Part shown: in pieces, positions 6,306 to 6,608 of the stretch | Numbering within the stretch: position 1 is the first letter of the stretch | Layout of the letters: every line of letters begins with the position of its first letter | Assembly (NCBI GenBank): GCA_024278655.1 | Contig: JAJRSV010000362.1 | Location: forward strand, 1 to 6,608 | Source: Bacteroidota bacterium | Lineage (GTDB): Bacteria > Bacteroidota > Ignavibacteria > Ignavibacteriales > Ignavibacteriaceae | Direction: 5' to 3' | DNA: 6,608 nucleotides | Position numbers and translations under genes: made by a program | Notes under the pieces: model-generated | The model's database searches: none | Seen by the model: the letters and a program-made list of their open reading frames with translations, nothing else | What the model was told of the DNA's origin: nothing

Positions 6306-6340
6306 ACAAGAGTAAAGATAAAAGTAAAAAGACTAAAGAT
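6306..6340. repeat. 35-bp direct repeat, copy 1
   Basis: This copy starts ACAAGAGTAAAGAT and ends GACTAAAGAT. It is identical to copy 2 at 6384-6418 except for T in place of C at its fourteenth base (6319). The unit is itself low-complexity, built of GTAAAGA/ACTAAAGA-like words of 6-8 bases, which points to replication slippage. The copies are separated by 43 unrelated bases. Confidence 0.85.
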
Positions 6341-6383
6341 AAAAATGAGAAGGTTGATAATGAACATTGACTAATGACTGCTC

Positions 6384-6418
6384 ACAAGAGTAAAGACAAA
6401 AGTAAAAAGACTAAAGAT
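6384..6418. repeat. 35-bp direct repeat, copy 2
   Basis: This is the second copy of the unit at 6306-6340, with 34 of 35 bases identical; the difference is C at 6397. The flanking words GACTAATGA (6369-6377, 6439-6447, 6453-6461) are of the same style, so the whole 6306-6461 stretch looks like one family of short degenerate repeats. Confidence 0.85.
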
Positions 6419-6479
6419 ATTATTTTCAAGATTGGCAGGACTAATGATAATTGACTAATGATTAGCGATAAAAAGAACC

Positions 6480-6514
6480 GCAAGCGGGGATGCTTGCTCA
6501 CGCTGTTAGCTAAC
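6480..6514. repeat. GC-rich hairpin followed by a perfect 10-bp palindrome
   Basis: GCAAGC (6480-6485) and GCTTGC (6492-6497) are perfect inverted repeats around GGGGAT. Seven bases later GTTAGCTAAC (6505-6514) is a perfect palindrome. The segment is clearly GC-richer than its surroundings. No T-tract follows on either strand as expected for a terminator. It may be part of a dispersed palindromic element; its function is unknown. Confidence 0.45.
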
Positions 6515-6583
6515 CACGAAACAATAAATGACAAAAGTATTTACCGGTGATATCCAAATTACATTGGTGATACTTCCAGGATT

Positions 6584-6608
6584 GTCATTCTGAACGGAGC
6601 GAAGCGGA
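6584..6608. repeat. Interspersed repeat of the GTCATTCTGAACGGAGCGAAG type, cut by the window edge
   Basis: The last 25 bases read GTCATTCTGAACGGAGCGAA followed by GCGGA. This matches a short intergenic repeat I know to be widespread in Bacteroidota, Chlorobi and Ignavibacteria genomes, which usually continues into an AATGAAGAATCT-like segment. Only the left part is visible. The identification rests on recall and no further copy occurs in the window. Confidence 0.6.

Larger units (their letters stand above)
6073..6608. other. Non-coding, repeat-bearing intergenic stretch
   Basis: No frame in these 536 bases gives a convincing protein on either strand. The part to about 6257 is plain AT-rich sequence apart from the MNT promoter candidate. 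From about 6258 to the right edge the sequence is a mosaic: a hairpin (6263-6282), a 35-bp near-perfect direct repeat, three copies of GACTAATGA (6369-6377, 6439-6447, 6453-6461), a GC-richer hairpin and palindrome (6480-6514), two related GGTGATA words (6546-6556 and 6566-6578), and a truncated interspersed repeat. This composition suggests accumulated short repeats rather than a decayed gene. Confidence 0.6.

Noticed and set aside
6306..6418. Two 35-bp repeats separated by 43 bases, a size like a CRISPR repeat-spacer unit
   Set aside because: There are only two copies, the unit is low-complexity and not palindromic at its ends, and no cas gene is nearby.
6478..6520. Rho-independent terminator at the GCAAGC/GCTTGC hairpin
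   Set aside because: No run of T follows on either strand and no gene ends close to it.

Overview
The window is AT-rich and compactly coded, with few recognisable Shine-Dalgarno sites. It probably comes from a member of the Bacteroidota/Ignavibacteriota (FCB) group. The reasons are a glycosyltransferase with an N-terminal CKRFTGYKPC cysteine motif of a type I associate with that group, promoter-like sites resembling the TAnnTTTG -7 element, a GTCATTCTGAACGGAGCG-type interspersed repeat at the right edge, and the MEP isoprenoid gene ispE. The assignment is an inference; no marker gene is present.

Layout. Positions 2-640 (+) hold the 3' two thirds of an S66-family LD-carboxypeptidase. It meets, tail to tail and with an 8-bp overlap, a five-gene minus-strand block (5533 down to 633). 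In transcription order the block encodes three GT9 (heptosyltransferase-like) glycosyltransferases, a stand-alone homocysteine S-methyltransferase-type protein, and IspE. Every junction in the block overlaps (14, 8, 4 and 20 bp), so it almost certainly forms one translationally coupled operon. A promoter-like element and a 33-bp imperfect palindrome lie just upstream of its first gene. Upstream of that, still on the minus strand, are a small MNT-type nucleotidyltransferase (5755-6072) and a 40-codon open frame overlapping its stop (5640-5762). The last 536 bases contain no gene. They hold small hairpins, a near-perfect 35-bp direct repeat, short repeated words, and the start of an interspersed repeat cut by the window edge.

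How the genes fit together. The three GT9 enzymes probably add successive heptose-like sugars, from nucleotide-activated donors, to a surface glycan such as an LPS core. The LD-carboxypeptidase trims peptidoglycan peptides. IspE serves isoprenoid synthesis, which also supplies the undecaprenyl carrier. The methyltransferase belongs to methionine or one-carbon metabolism and looks like an operon passenger. I found no clear evidence of a new defence or mobile system. The best leads are a bipartite promoter-like pattern shared by the GT9 operon and the MNT gene, the eight-cysteine GT9 protein, and the MNT gene that lacks a HEPN partner.
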